Source: an uncultured Eubacteriales bacterium (GTDB taxonomy: Bacteria; Bacillota; Clostridia; Christensenellales; UMGS416). Taken from it: a stretch of DNA of 64,000 nucleotides. The stretch spans positions 5,509-69,508 of the forward strand of contig UQLW01000015.1 of assembly GCA_900542005.1 (NCBI GenBank), read 5' to 3'. The translations under genes were made by a program, and so were the position numbers. Positions 1 to 7,746 of the stretch are shown piece by piece. The notes beneath the pieces are model-generated. The model did no database searches and was not told the origin of the DNA. It was given only the letters and a program-made list of their open reading frames with translations. Every line of letters begins with the position of its first letter. Positions within the stretch are counted from its first letter, which is position 1.

Positions 1-1
1 T

Positions 2-466
2 GTCTCTTGCCTGCGGGCCGCTATACCGGGCGCGGCGCTGACCACCGACATCATTGTCGGCTTCCCCGGGGAAACGGAGGAGGACTTCCGGCAGTCCATG
101 GCCTTTGTGGAGCGCATGGCCTTCAGCCGGATCCATGTTTTCCCCTATTCGCCCCGAGAGGGGACGCCGGCGGCGGCCATGCCGGATCAGATCGCCAAGG
201 CGGACAAGCGCCGCCGTGCCGGCGAGATGATCGCCCTGGGCGAGCGGCTGATGCAGCGAGCCCATGAGGCGCTGCTGGGGCGCAGGGAGCCGGTGCTGCT
301 GGAGGAAGCGGAGGCGGACTGCATGGCGGGCTATACGCCAGGCTATACCAGGGTGCTGGTTCGCGGTGCGGACCGGCAGCCGGGGGAGCTGATATGGGTA
401 CAATTGGATGGCCTGAAGCAGGATGTGATGCTGGGGCATCCGGTAGATAAGGAGGAAGCGCAATGA
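2..466 (+). CDS. mtaB: tRNA methylthiotransferase MtaB, C-terminal part (cut by window edge)
   Basis: C-terminal ~154 residues of a radical-SAM methylthiotransferase; the start lies outside the window. The frame is open from base 2 and reads TTDIIVGFPGETEEDF, the conserved stretch after the SAM-binding core in MiaB/RimO/MtaB enzymes, followed by the RIHVFPYSPREGTPAA motif. The last ~65 residues fit the TRAM RNA-binding domain. The family adds a methylthio group to t6A37 of tRNAs reading ANN codons. I prefer MtaB over MiaB from the YSPREGTPAA wording and the HIT gene next door, an arrangement I recall from other Clostridia. The stop overlaps the next start (ATGA), so the two are translationally coupled. 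Confidence 0.85.
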   Translation, partial: VSCLRAAIPGAALTTDIIVGFPGETEEDFRQSMAFVERMAFSRIHVFPYSPREGTPAAAMPDQIAKADKRRRAGEMIALGERLMQRAHEALLGRREPVLLEEAEADCMAGYTPGYTRVLVRGADRQPGELIWVQLDGLKQDVMLGHPVDKEEAQ

Positions 467-813
467 GCGAAAAGGAGAGCTGTATTTTTTGCCGGATCAT
501 CGACGGCGAGATCCCTTCCGACAAGGTGTATGAGGATGACGCGTTCGTGGCGATCCGCGATGTTAACCCCCAGGCGCCGATCCATGTGCTGGTGATCCCT
601 AAGCGGCATGTGGCCAATATCCTGGAGGCCTCCGGAGACGGACAGATGATGGCCGGCATTTTTAAGGTGGTCAACAAGGTCGCGGAGAAGCTGGAGATGA
701 AGGTGGACGGCCTGCGCGTGGTCTCCAACGTCGGCAAGTTCGGCTGCCAGAGCGTGCCCCATCTGCATATCCATGTGCTGGGCGGCGCGCAGCTGGCGGA
801 GAAGATGAGCTGA
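463..813 (+). CDS. HIT family nucleotide-binding hydrolase (HinT-like)
   Basis: 116 aa, full length for the Hint branch of the histidine triad family, which hydrolyses AMP-lysine or aminoacyl-adenylate phosphoramidates. It has the N-terminal CIFCRIIDGEIPS pattern, with two cysteines that often bind zinc in these proteins, and the C-terminal HLHIHVLGG histidine triad. The ATG overlaps the mtaB stop by 4 bp and has a strong AAGGAGG just upstream. The physiological substrate cannot be told from sequence. Confidence 0.93.
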   Translation: MSEKESCIFCRIIDGEIPSDKVYEDDAFVAIRDVNPQAPIHVLVIPKRHVANILEASGDGQMMAGIFKVVNKVAEKLEMKVDGLRVVSNVGKFGCQSVPHLHIHVLGGAQLAEKMS

Positions 814-834
814 GAAAAACGGGAGAAAAAGGCC

Positions 835-863
835 TTGACAACCGGAAGAAAATGGCCTATACT
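835..863 (+). promoter_or_regulatory. Promoter of the infC-rpmI-rplT operon
   Basis: TTGACA (835-840), 17-bp spacer, TATACT (858-863): a near-perfect housekeeping promoter in the gap after the HIT gene. Transcription should start near 870, giving a ~150-nt leader before infC. Confidence 0.85.
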
Positions 864-869
864 TACATC

Positions 870-1017
870 TGTTAAGCAGAAGCCTCCCTTCTCACCTGTC
901 GGCAATCGCGCTTCCAGGTTCAGTAATGGTAATCCAAACGAGGGTAGGCTTGTGCCTGCCCTTATTTTTTGCTAGGGCGAAATTCGCCGCAAAACGAATA
1001 AACGGAGGTGTTTTCCT
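870..1017 (+). ncRNA. infC operon leader with attenuator (L20-leader type)
   Basis: The leader between the promoter and infC contains a GC-rich hairpin (942-949 with 954-961, loop TTGT) followed by TTATTTTTT, a textbook intrinsic terminator placed before the genes it would control. In Bacillus and relatives the infC-rpmI-rplT operon is repressed by free L20 binding its leader and causing premature termination. The layout matches that system. The pairing of the antiterminator was not worked out, so class membership is inferred from position and architecture. Confidence 0.75.
942..970 (+). terminator. Intrinsic terminator inside the infC leader (attenuator)
   Basis: 8-bp stem with one G-U pair, 4-nt loop and a T-rich tail ending in six T. 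It lies ~50 nt before the infC start, so it must be conditional rather than an operon end. Confidence 0.8.
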
Positions 1018-1533
1018 ATCAAAACCGAATTGATGATCAATGAACAGATTCGTGCCCGCGAGGTACGCCTGATGGGCGTAAACCGGGAGCCCCTGGGCGT
1101 CGTGCCCCTGCAGGAGGCCCTGGCCAAAGCGGATGAACACAATCTTGACCTGGTTCTGATTGCGCCGCAGGCGGAGCCGCCGGTCTGCCGGATTATGGAC
1201 TACAGCAAGTACCGCTTCGAGCAGGCCAAAAAGGATAAGGAGGCCCGCAAGAACCAGAAGGTCATCAGCGTGAAGGAAGTCCGTTTGTCCCCCAGCATCG
1301 AGGAGCATGATCTGGATGTGAAGGCCAAGGCCGCCCGCAAGTTTGTCAATGACGGCGACAAGGTCAAGGTTACGGTGCAATTCCGCGGCCGCCAGATGGC
1401 GCACACCGATATCGGCTTTACCGTGCTGGCTCAGTTTGCTTCCAAGGTGGAGGATGTTGCCAACGTCGAGAAGAAGCCTCTTCTTGAGGGGCGCAACATG
1501 TCCATGATTATCGTTCCCAAATCAGCCAAGTAA
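1018..1533 (+). CDS. infC: Translation initiation factor IF-3, probable AUC start codon
   Basis: 171 aa from ATC at 1018. IF-3 binds the 30S subunit and checks the initiator tRNA and start codon. The protein reads MINEQIRAREVRLMG near its start and has the N and C domains joined by a lysine-rich linker (KDKEARKNQKVISVKEVRL). An excellent GGAGGTG lies at 1004-1010, exactly 7 nt before ATC. The nearest TTG (1030) and ATG (1033) are 19-22 nt away, too far for this site. Starting at ATC adds I-K-T-E-L, matching the family's usual N-terminus. IF-3 rejects non-AUG starts, so rare start codons in infC give autoregulation. First gene of infC-rpmI-rplT. Confidence 0.93.
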   Translation: MKTELMINEQIRAREVRLMGVNREPLGVVPLQEALAKADEHNLDLVLIAPQAEPPVCRIMDYSKYRFEQAKKDKEARKNQKVISVKEVRLSPSIEEHDLDVKAKAARKFVNDGDKVKVTVQFRGRQMAHTDIGFTVLAQFASKVEDVANVEKKPLLEGRNMSMIIVPKSAK

Positions 1534-1550
1534 TCGAGAGGAGGAGCATC

Positions 1551-1748
1551 ATGCCTAAGATTAAAACCCGCAGCTCGGCTGCCAAGCGTTTTGAGACCAC
1601 CGGTACCGGTAAGATCAAGCGCGCCAAAGCTTATAAGAATCACAAGCTGGGCCAGAAGACCCGCAAGACCAAGCGCAATCTGCGTGATGGCGGCTACGTC
1701 AGCGAGCAGGAAGCCAAGGTTATCCATAAGCTGATCCCTTATAAGTAA
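1551..1748 (+). CDS. rpmI: 50S ribosomal protein L35
   Basis: 65 aa, standard length, highly basic. It begins MPKIKTRSSAAKRF and has the HKLGQKTRKTKRNLR core of L35, a small protein on the 50S surface. The start is preceded by GAGAGGAGG. It sits 17 bp after infC and 26 bp before rplT in the conserved three-gene operon. Confidence 0.98.
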   Translation: MPKIKTRSSAAKRFETTGTGKIKRAKAYKNHKLGQKTRKTKRNLRDGGYVSEQEAKVIHKLIPYK

Positions 1749-1774
1749 TTTAAGCAGGAAGGAGTGTACCTCAA

Positions 1775-2134
1775 ATGGCACGTATTAAGAGAGCCGTAAA
1801 CGCCGTAAAGAAGCGCCGCAAGATTTTTAAGCTGTCCAAGGGTTACTTTGGCGCCAAGAGCCGCCAGTATCGCGTAGCCAACCAGGCCGTGATGAAGTCC
1901 CTGTCCTATGCCTATGTGGGCCGCCGCCTGCGTAAGCGCGATTTCCGCCGCCTGTGGATCATCCGCATCAACGCGGCTGCCCGCATGAACGGCCTGAGCT
2001 ACAGCCGGATGATGAACGGCCTGAAGAAGGCTGGCGTAGACATCAACCGCAAGGTGCTGGCTGATCTGGCGGTCAACGATATGCCCGCCTTCACCAAGCT
2101 GGCCGAGCTGGCCAAGCAGCAGCTGAGCGCTTAA
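1775..2134 (+). CDS. rplT: 50S ribosomal protein L20
   Basis: 119 aa, usual length. L20 is needed early in 50S assembly and in Firmicutes also represses its own operon by binding the leader. Diagnostic stretches are MARIKRAVNAVKKRRKI, GYFGAKSRQYRVANQAVMKS and the C-terminal half with INAAARMNGLSYSR. It has a good AGGAAGGAG ribosome site and is followed directly by a strong terminator that closes the operon. Confidence 0.98.
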   Translation: MARIKRAVNAVKKRRKIFKLSKGYFGAKSRQYRVANQAVMKSLSYAYVGRRLRKRDFRRLWIIRINAAARMNGLSYSRMMNGLKKAGVDINRKVLADLAVNDMPAFTKLAELAKQQLSA

Positions 2135-2149
2135 TTGAAAAGCTTTTGA

Positions 2150-2176
2150 GGCCTTGTTTTGGACAAGGCCTTTTTT
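2150..2176 (+). terminator. Terminator of the infC-rpmI-rplT operon
   Basis: GGCCTTGT (2150-2157) pairs with ACAAGGCC (2163-2170), followed by TTTTTT. Confidence 0.9.
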
Positions 2177-2199
2177 ATCGAACAAAGGGAGGAAAAGCT

Positions 2200-2988
2200 G
2201 TGGATAGGGTGATTACCGCCGTGCAGAACGAGCGGGTCAAGCAGCTTCGCCAGCTGAACCAGAAAAAGGGCCGCCGGGAGCAGGGGCTCTTTCTGGCCGA
2301 GGGCCCCCATCTGGTGGAGGAGGCGGTGAAAAGCGGCGCAGCCATTGCCCTGATGGTGGTGGAGGAGGGCCGCGAAGCATCCTTTGCGGCGCTGCTGCAG
2401 GGCGTCGAGCCGGAGAGGCTGATGCGGGTATCCCGCCCGGTCATGGAGGCGATCAGCGAAACGCGGACGCCGCAGGGGATCCTGGCGGCCACGCCCCTGC
2501 TGCTTAAGCCCTGGCAGGGCGGCCGCGAGGCCGGGCTCATGCTGATCCTGGATAACCTGCAGGATCCGGGCAATATGGGCACCATCATCCGCACCGCCGA
2601 CGCGGCGGGCGCGGACGGCGTGCTGGTTTCGGCCGATTCCGTCGATGTGCATAACCCCAAATGCGTACGGTCCACCATGGGCTCCCTCTTTCATCTGCCA
2701 CTGTGGGAGTGTGGGGATCTGCCGGCGGCCGTCCGCGCCATGACGGACAGCGGCTGGGCGGTGCTTTGCGGCGACCTGAAGGGGGACGACTTCTTTCACC
2801 GCCGCATGGACAGCCGCCGCCAGGCGCTGATTGTGGGCAACGAGGCCGCCGGCGTCCGGGAGGAGGTAGCGCAGGCGGCCAGCCACCGGTTCCGCCTGGC
2901 TATGGCCGGCCGCGCCGAATCGCTGAACGCGGCGGTAGCCGCAGGCATCATGGTCTATGACCTGGCCCGGCGCATGGGGCGGCTGTAG
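2200..2988 (+). CDS. TrmH/SpoU family RNA 2'-O-methyltransferase
   Basis: 262 aa from GTG at 2200, chosen because AAAGGGAGG sits 7 nt upstream; an earlier in-frame TTG lies inside the terminator stem. SpoU enzymes 2'-O-methylate rRNA or tRNA ribose with SAM through a knotted fold. The N-terminal ~90 residues look like the substrate-binding domain (FLAEGPHLVEEAV). The three SPOUT motifs are visible: LDNLQDPGNMGTIIRTADAA, IVGNEAAGV and a final segment with ESLNAAVAAGI. It resembles the RlmB/TsnR-like proteins often found beside rplT in Firmicutes. The exact target nucleotide is not predictable. Confidence 0.9.
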   Translation: MDRVITAVQNERVKQLRQLNQKKGRREQGLFLAEGPHLVEEAVKSGAAIALMVVEEGREASFAALLQGVEPERLMRVSRPVMEAISETRTPQGILAATPLLLKPWQGGREAGLMLILDNLQDPGNMGTIIRTADAAGADGVLVSADSVDVHNPKCVRSTMGSLFHLPLWECGDLPAAVRAMTDSGWAVLCGDLKGDDFFHRRMDSRRQALIVGNEAAGVREEVAQAASHRFRLAMAGRAESLNAAVAAGIMVYDLARRMGRL

Positions 2989-3030
2989 GCTGCGCCGCGC
3001 TGAAGGAATCGCCAAAGGGAGGACTGGGAA

Positions 3031-4074
3031 ATGACAGATTTGGAGCGGGCTGGCGCCGCCCTGTGCGATTGGTTCGACGATAACATGCGGCCGCTGCCCT
3101 GGCGTGAAAACCGGGAGCCCTACCGGATCTGGGTTTCCGAGGTGATGCTGCAGCAGACGCGGGTGGAAACCGTGATCGGATACTTTGAGCGTTTCATGGC
3201 GCGGTTTCCCACGGTCCAGGCGCTGGCCGCCGCCCAGCGGGATGAGGTCCTGAAGCTTTGGGAGGGCCTGGGGTATTACCGCCGGGCGGACTATCTGCTC
3301 AGGGGGGCCGCGTATATCGTGAACCAGTTGGGCGGCGTATTTCCCCGCAGCGCCCGGGAATTGGAGCAGGTACCGGGCATCGGCGCCTATACGGCTGGGG
3401 CGATCGCCAGCATGGCCTTCGGAGAACGGGTCGCCGCGGTGGATGGCAATGTATTACGGGTGACCTCCCGGATCGCAGCCTACAGCGATCCGGTGGATCT
3501 GCCAAAAACCCGGGCAAAGGCCGGGGAAATATCGCTGGCCATGATGCCTGAGGGCCGGGCATGGAGCCACACGCAGGCCATGATGGAGCTGGGCGCCTGC
3601 CTCTGCCTGCCCAGGAACCCACGCTGTAACCTCTGCCCGGTGCAAGGCGCGTGCCGTGCCTTTGCGCTGGGCCTGGAGCGGGCCCTGCCGGTCAGGGGGG
3701 CCCGCAGAAAACAGCTTGAGGTGAACCGGGACGTATACATGATATCCGACGGCGGGCGCGTACTGCTGAGGCGAAGGCCCGACGAGGGCCTGCTGCGGGG
3801 CATGTGGGAATTCCCGGGCGAGGAGGATACGGGCTTTCTGGCCGGTTTCACCGTCCTCGCCCGGGAAAAGGCGGTACCGGCGCGCCATGTGTTCACCCAC
3901 CGCATCTGGCAGATGCAGGGATGGTGGATTGAAGTAGCGCCCTGCGCCGCGCCGGAGGGCTGCTGCTGGGCGGATGTGGAAAAGCTGGAGGCGCTGGCGT
4001 TGCCCGCGGCGATGGCGGCCTTCCGGGCCTATGCGGCGGCCCGGCTGGGCGGCAGGGGCGAAGGGGATAAATGA
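3031..4074 (+). CDS. mutY: A/G-specific adenine glycosylase MutY
   Basis: 347 aa, full length. MutY removes adenine mispaired with 8-oxoguanine. Motifs in order: catalytic-region VMLQQTRVETVIGYFERF (~40-57), GLGYYRRA, the helix-hairpin-helix plus catalytic Asp region VPGIGAYTAGAIASMAFG...AAVDGNVLRV, and the [4Fe-4S] loop with Cys-x6-Cys-x2-Cys-x5-Cys in CLPRNPRCNLCPVQGAC. The C-terminal ~110 residues are the NUDIX-like 8-oxoG recognition domain. A GGGAGG site lies 9 nt before the ATG. It ends at a strong terminator. Confidence 0.95.
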   Translation: MTDLERAGAALCDWFDDNMRPLPWRENREPYRIWVSEVMLQQTRVETVIGYFERFMARFPTVQALAAAQRDEVLKLWEGLGYYRRADYLLRGAAYIVNQLGGVFPRSARELEQVPGIGAYTAGAIASMAFGERVAAVDGNVLRVTSRIAAYSDPVDLPKTRAKAGEISLAMMPEGRAWSHTQAMMELGACLCLPRNPRCNLCPVQGACRAFALGLERALPVRGARRKQLEVNRDVYMISDGGRVLLRRRPDEGLLRGMWEFPGEEDTGFLAGFTVLAREKAVPARHVFTHRIWQMQGWWIEVAPCAAPEGCCWADVEKLEALALPAAMAAFRAYAAARLGGRGEGDK

Positions 4075-4078
4075 GCGG

Positions 4079-4117
4079 GAGAAGATTTGCAGGCGTTGCA
4101 AATCTTCTCTTTTTTTT
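4079..4117 (+). terminator. Terminator after mutY
   Basis: Perfect 13-bp stem GAGAAGATTTGCA (4079-4091) / TGCAAATCTTCTC (4097-4109) with eight T following. Confidence 0.95.
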
Positions 4118-4169
4118 GTATAGTGAAGGGTAACCGGTTGGTTCCGGTATAGAATAAGGAGTATGGATT

Positions 4170-5027
4170 TTGGTTTATTGGATCATCGGAATCGGTCTGG
4201 CATTGATAGCGGTGGCCTATTTGGCCCTCCGGCAGGATCTGCATGTGGTGCGTTATGCCCTGGAGAGCGACCGCCTGCCGCCGGATGCCCGGATGCGGCT
4301 TGTCGTGGTCAGCGACCTGCACAATACCATATACCCCGGCGGCCAGCAGGCCCTGGCCGGCGTAATCCTGGGGGAAAAGCCCGATGCCGTCCTTGTCACC
4401 GGCGATTTCTTCGACGAGCACGGAGACGCCCGGGGCGCCAGGCTGCTGGCCGGGGCGCTGAAGGGGCGCGTCGCCTGCTATTATGCCCCTGGGAACCATG
4501 AATACAGAGCGCCCCAGCCGGAGGCAACCTTCCGCCAGCTGGGGGATTTGGGCTGCGTGGTGCTGCGCAACCGCGCTGCGCTGGTGCGTCTGGGCCATGC
4601 CAACGTGGTGCTGGCAGGGCTGGATGACCCGGAAAGGGCGAAGATCGACAAGGGCTACGATTGGGAAGCGGCGCTGGCCCACCTGGGCGAGGAGGTAGCG
4701 GGACTGCCGGGCTACCGTATTCTGCTGGCCCATCGCCCGGACGCCATCGACGAATACCGGCAGATGGATTTTGACCTCATCCTATCGGGCCATGCCCACG
4801 GAGGCCAGTGGCGGATCCCGGGCTGGATCAATGGCGTATACGCGCCGGGGCAGGGCCTTTTTCCCCGCTATGCCGGGGGGCTTTACCTGCTGGACGACCT
4901 GGCCTTTATCGTCAGCCGCGGGCTTTCCAACAATACTTGGGTACCGCGTATCTTTAATCCGCCCGAGCTTGTAGTGATCGAGCTTACAGGCAAAGGGCGG
5001 CAGAACCATGGCAGAGGAGGCGCATGA
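4170..5027 (+). CDS. Membrane-anchored metallophosphoesterase (YkuE/YaeI-like)
   Basis: 285 aa. The start is TTG at 4170, with AAGGAG 8 nt upstream. One N-terminal hydrophobic segment (residues ~2-19, WIIGIGLALIAVAYLAL) anchors it with the catalytic domain probably outside the membrane. Calcineurin-type metal motifs in order: VVVSDLHN, VTGDFFDEH, APGNHEY, LLAHRPD and LSGHAHGGQ. Relatives are proposed to hydrolyse lipid phosphates or phosphodiesters; the substrate here is unknown. The last codons overlap rarA by 4 bp (ATGA). Confidence 0.9.
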   Translation: MVYWIIGIGLALIAVAYLALRQDLHVVRYALESDRLPPDARMRLVVVSDLHNTIYPGGQQALAGVILGEKPDAVLVTGDFFDEHGDARGARLLAGALKGRVACYYAPGNHEYRAPQPEATFRQLGDLGCVVLRNRAALVRLGHANVVLAGLDDPERAKIDKGYDWEAALAHLGEEVAGLPGYRILLAHRPDAIDEYRQMDFDLILSGHAHGGQWRIPGWINGVYAPGQGLFPRYAGGLYLLDDLAFIVSRGLSNNTWVPRIFNPPELVVIELTGKGRQNHGRGGA

Positions 5028-6334
5028 GCATGGAAAGCTTCTTGGAACCCAAGACGCCGGCCAGGGCGCCGCTGGCTGACAGGATGCGGCCGGTTACCCT
5101 GGATGAATTCATGGGCCAGCAGCATTTGATCGGCCCCGGACGGCTGCTGCGGCGCGCCATTATGGCCGACCGGCTGACCAGCAGCATCTTCTATGGCCCG
5201 CCGGGCTGCGGAAAGACCACCTTGGCCTCTATCATTGCGGCGACGACCCAAATGAATTTTGTCAAGCTCAATGCTGTCACCACCGGCGTAGGGGAGCTCC
5301 GCGAGGTGCTCAAGCAAGCCCAGGCCCATGAGCAGCGCACCGGGCAGGCTACGCTGCTGCTGCTGGATGAGTGCCACCGCTGGAACAAAGCGCAGTCCGA
5401 TGCGCTTTTGCCTGCGCTGGAGCGGGGGACGCTGTGCTTCATCGGATCGACCACCGAGAACCCGATGATCAACATGACGCCGGCCCTGGTTTCCCGCTGC
5501 CGGATCTTCGAGTTCCGGGCGCTTAAGGACGAGGACGTGATCCTTGCGCTGCGCCGCGCGCTGGCCGATGAGCAGCGGGGCTTTGGGCGCATGGCGGTTG
5601 AAGCGGATGAGGATGCGCTGCGCCATATCGCCTCCGTGGCCAATGGCGACGTGCGCAGCGCGCTGAACGCGCTGGAGCTGGCGGTGCTGACCACCCCGCC
5701 GGAGCCGGGCGGAGCGATCCATGTGACGCTGCCGGTGGCAGAGGAGTCCATCCAGCGGCGGGTGCTGCAGATGGACGAGTCCTATTTTTACGATATGCTG
5801 TCGGCCTTCTGCAAGTCGCTCCGGGGCAGCGACGCCGACGCCGCGCTGGCCTGGTTCGCCCGTATGGTGACCGGCGGGGTGGATCCGCATATCATCGTGA
5901 GGCGGATGATGGTTCATGCCTCGGAGGATGTGGGGCTGGCTGCGCCGGACGCGCTGCTGCAGGCTGTGGCGGCGGCTGAGGCCCTGGACCGTATCGGCAT
6001 GCCGGAGGCACGGATCCCGATCGCTCAGGCGATTATTTTCATCTGCGAATCGCCCAAATCCAACGCGGCCTCAGCGGCGGTGGAGCGGGCCTTCGCTTCG
6101 GCGGAAAAGACGCGGCATGACCCTGTGCCGCTGCACCTGAAGGATACCCACTATATCGGCAGCGGCAAAATCAAGGCGGGGGAGGGGTACCGGTATCCCC
6201 ATGATTTCCCGGGGCATTATGTGAAGCAGCAATACATGCCGGCGTCAGCCCAGGGCGAGCGGTATTATGAACCCAGCGACCAGGGCTTTGAGCGGCGGAT
6301 TGGCGAGCTGCGCAGGGCCCGGATGGATCCATAG
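5024..6334 (+). CDS. rarA: Replication-associated recombination protein A (AAA+ ATPase RarA/MgsA)
   Basis: 436 aa, normal length. RarA is a clamp-loader-like AAA+ ATPase acting at stalled replication forks. Walker A is FYGPPGCGKTTLAS (~residues 58-71), Walker B LLLLDECHRWNKAQ, sensor 1 GSTTENP, followed by an arginine-finger region and the helical tetramerisation domain of the MgsA C-terminus (ESPKSNAASAA, KDTHYIGS, YPHDFPGHYV). It is coupled to the phosphoesterase by a 4-bp overlap and lies 20 bp before tldD. Confidence 0.95.
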   Translation: MSMESFLEPKTPARAPLADRMRPVTLDEFMGQQHLIGPGRLLRRAIMADRLTSSIFYGPPGCGKTTLASIIAATTQMNFVKLNAVTTGVGELREVLKQAQAHEQRTGQATLLLLDECHRWNKAQSDALLPALERGTLCFIGSTTENPMINMTPALVSRCRIFEFRALKDEDVILALRRALADEQRGFGRMAVEADEDALRHIASVANGDVRSALNALELAVLTTPPEPGGAIHVTLPVAEESIQRRVLQMDESYFYDMLSAFCKSLRGSDADAALAWFARMVTGGVDPHIIVRRMMVHASEDVGLAAPDALLQAVAAAEALDRIGMPEARIPIAQAIIFICESPKSNAASAAVERAFASAEKTRHDPVPLHLKDTHYIGSGKIKAGEGYRYPHDFPGHYVKQQYMPASAQGERYYEPSDQGFERRIGELRRARMDP

Positions 6335-6354
6335 AAGAAAAAGGAGGTAATAAG

Positions 6355-7737
6355 ATGCTGGAAATCAACACAGCGCGGCAGGTGCTGGCCGAGGCGCTGA
6401 CTACAGGAGGCGACTTTTCCGAAATATTCTGGGAAGATACGCTGCGCTGCGGCCTGTCTTACCTGGGAGGCAGTATGGAGCAGGCGATTTCAGGGCGCGA
6501 TCACGGAGCCGGTATCCGCGTGCTGAAGGGGACGCATGCGGTCTATGTCTATACCAACGACACCTCCCTTGCGGGGCTGATGGACGCCGCCCGCAAGGCG
6601 GCTGCGGCGATTGGCTCTGACCGGCTGCCATCGGGGGAAATCGTGCTGAGCGCGACGCCGATGGGAAGGCTGAACCCCATCGCCATCGCGCCGGATGCGG
6701 TAAGCGCCCGGAAAAAGGCGGCATGGATGCGGGAGGCCTATCAGGCGGCCAAGGCCTATAGCCAGGAGATCAGCCAGGTCTCTGTGGGGCTGAACGACAG
6801 CTGCCGGCGGATTGTCATTGCCAACAGCGAGGGGCTGTATGTGCCCAAGGAGCATACCCATGTGCGGATCCGGGTAGGCGCCGTGGCGGAGAAGGACGGC
6901 GAGACCCAGACCGGCATGAACGCCCCCGGATGGCAGCGGGGCTATGAGGCCCTGGAGGAGCTGGATATTGCGGCCATGGCGCAGGCGGCGGCCAAGCAGG
7001 CGGTTACCATGCTGCACGCCGACCTTTGCCCGGCCGGCCGGATGCCTGTGGCCATTGAGAACGGCTTCGGCGGCGTGCTTTTCCACGAGGCCTGCGGCCA
7101 CTCGCTGGAGGCCACCGGCGTGTCCAAGGGCCATTCGGAATTCTGCGGGAAGCTGGGGCAGCAGATCGCCAGCCCCATCGTGACGGCCATCGACGACGGC
7201 ACCATTCCCAACGGATGGGGTTCCGGCGACGTGGACGACGAGGGAGCCCCCACCCGCCGCAATGTGCTCATTGAAAAGGGTATCCTCAAGCAATACCTGG
7301 TGGACAAGCTGGGCGGACGCCGCATGGGCATGGAGCCCAACGGCTGCAGCCGCCGGCAGAACTATACCTTCGCCCCCACCAGCCGCATGAGCAATACCTT
7401 TATCGCTCCCGGTACCGACGATAACGGTGAGATTATCGCCTCCATGGGCGATGGGCTGTATTGCGCCTCCATGGGCGGCGGTTCGGTCAACCCGATGACC
7501 GGCGACTTTAACTTTGCTGTCAGCGAGGGATACCTGGTGCGTAACGGGAAAATCGATAAACCGGTGCGGGGCGCGACGCTGATCGGCCGCGGCTCTCAGA
7601 TCCTGATGGCCATCGACCGGGTGGGAACGGATATGAAGACGGGACAGGGCATGTGCGGCTCCCTCTCCGGATCCATTCCGGCAGATGTGGGCCAGCCGCT
7701 GATCCGGATCCGCGAGATCACCGTGGGCGGACGATAG
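6355..7737 (+). CDS. tldD: TldD-type metalloprotease subunit
   Basis: 460 aa, full length. TldD and TldE form a heterodimeric metalloprotease that degrades unfolded peptides and matures some ribosomal peptides in other bacteria. The catalytic zinc motif HEACGH (residues ~243-248, within LFHEACGHSLEA) is intact, as is the C-terminal GRGSQILMAIDRVG region. AAGGAGG precedes the ATG. It is 9 bp upstream of its partner tldE. No peptide-modification genes lie near, so a housekeeping proteolytic role is the simplest reading. Confidence 0.94.
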   Translation: MLEINTARQVLAEALTTGGDFSEIFWEDTLRCGLSYLGGSMEQAISGRDHGAGIRVLKGTHAVYVYTNDTSLAGLMDAARKAAAAIGSDRLPSGEIVLSATPMGRLNPIAIAPDAVSARKKAAWMREAYQAAKAYSQEISQVSVGLNDSCRRIVIANSEGLYVPKEHTHVRIRVGAVAEKDGETQTGMNAPGWQRGYEALEELDIAAMAQAAAKQAVTMLHADLCPAGRMPVAIENGFGGVLFHEACGHSLEATGVSKGHSEFCGKLGQQIASPIVTAIDDGTIPNGWGSGDVDDEGAPTRRNVLIEKGILKQYLVDKLGGRRMGMEPNGCSRRQNYTFAPTSRMSNTFIAPGTDDNGEIIASMGDGLYCASMGGGSVNPMTGDFNFAVSEGYLVRNGKIDKPVRGATLIGRGSQILMAIDRVGTDMKTGQGMCGSLSGSIPADVGQPLIRIREITVGGR

Positions 7738-7746
7738 GAGGATACG

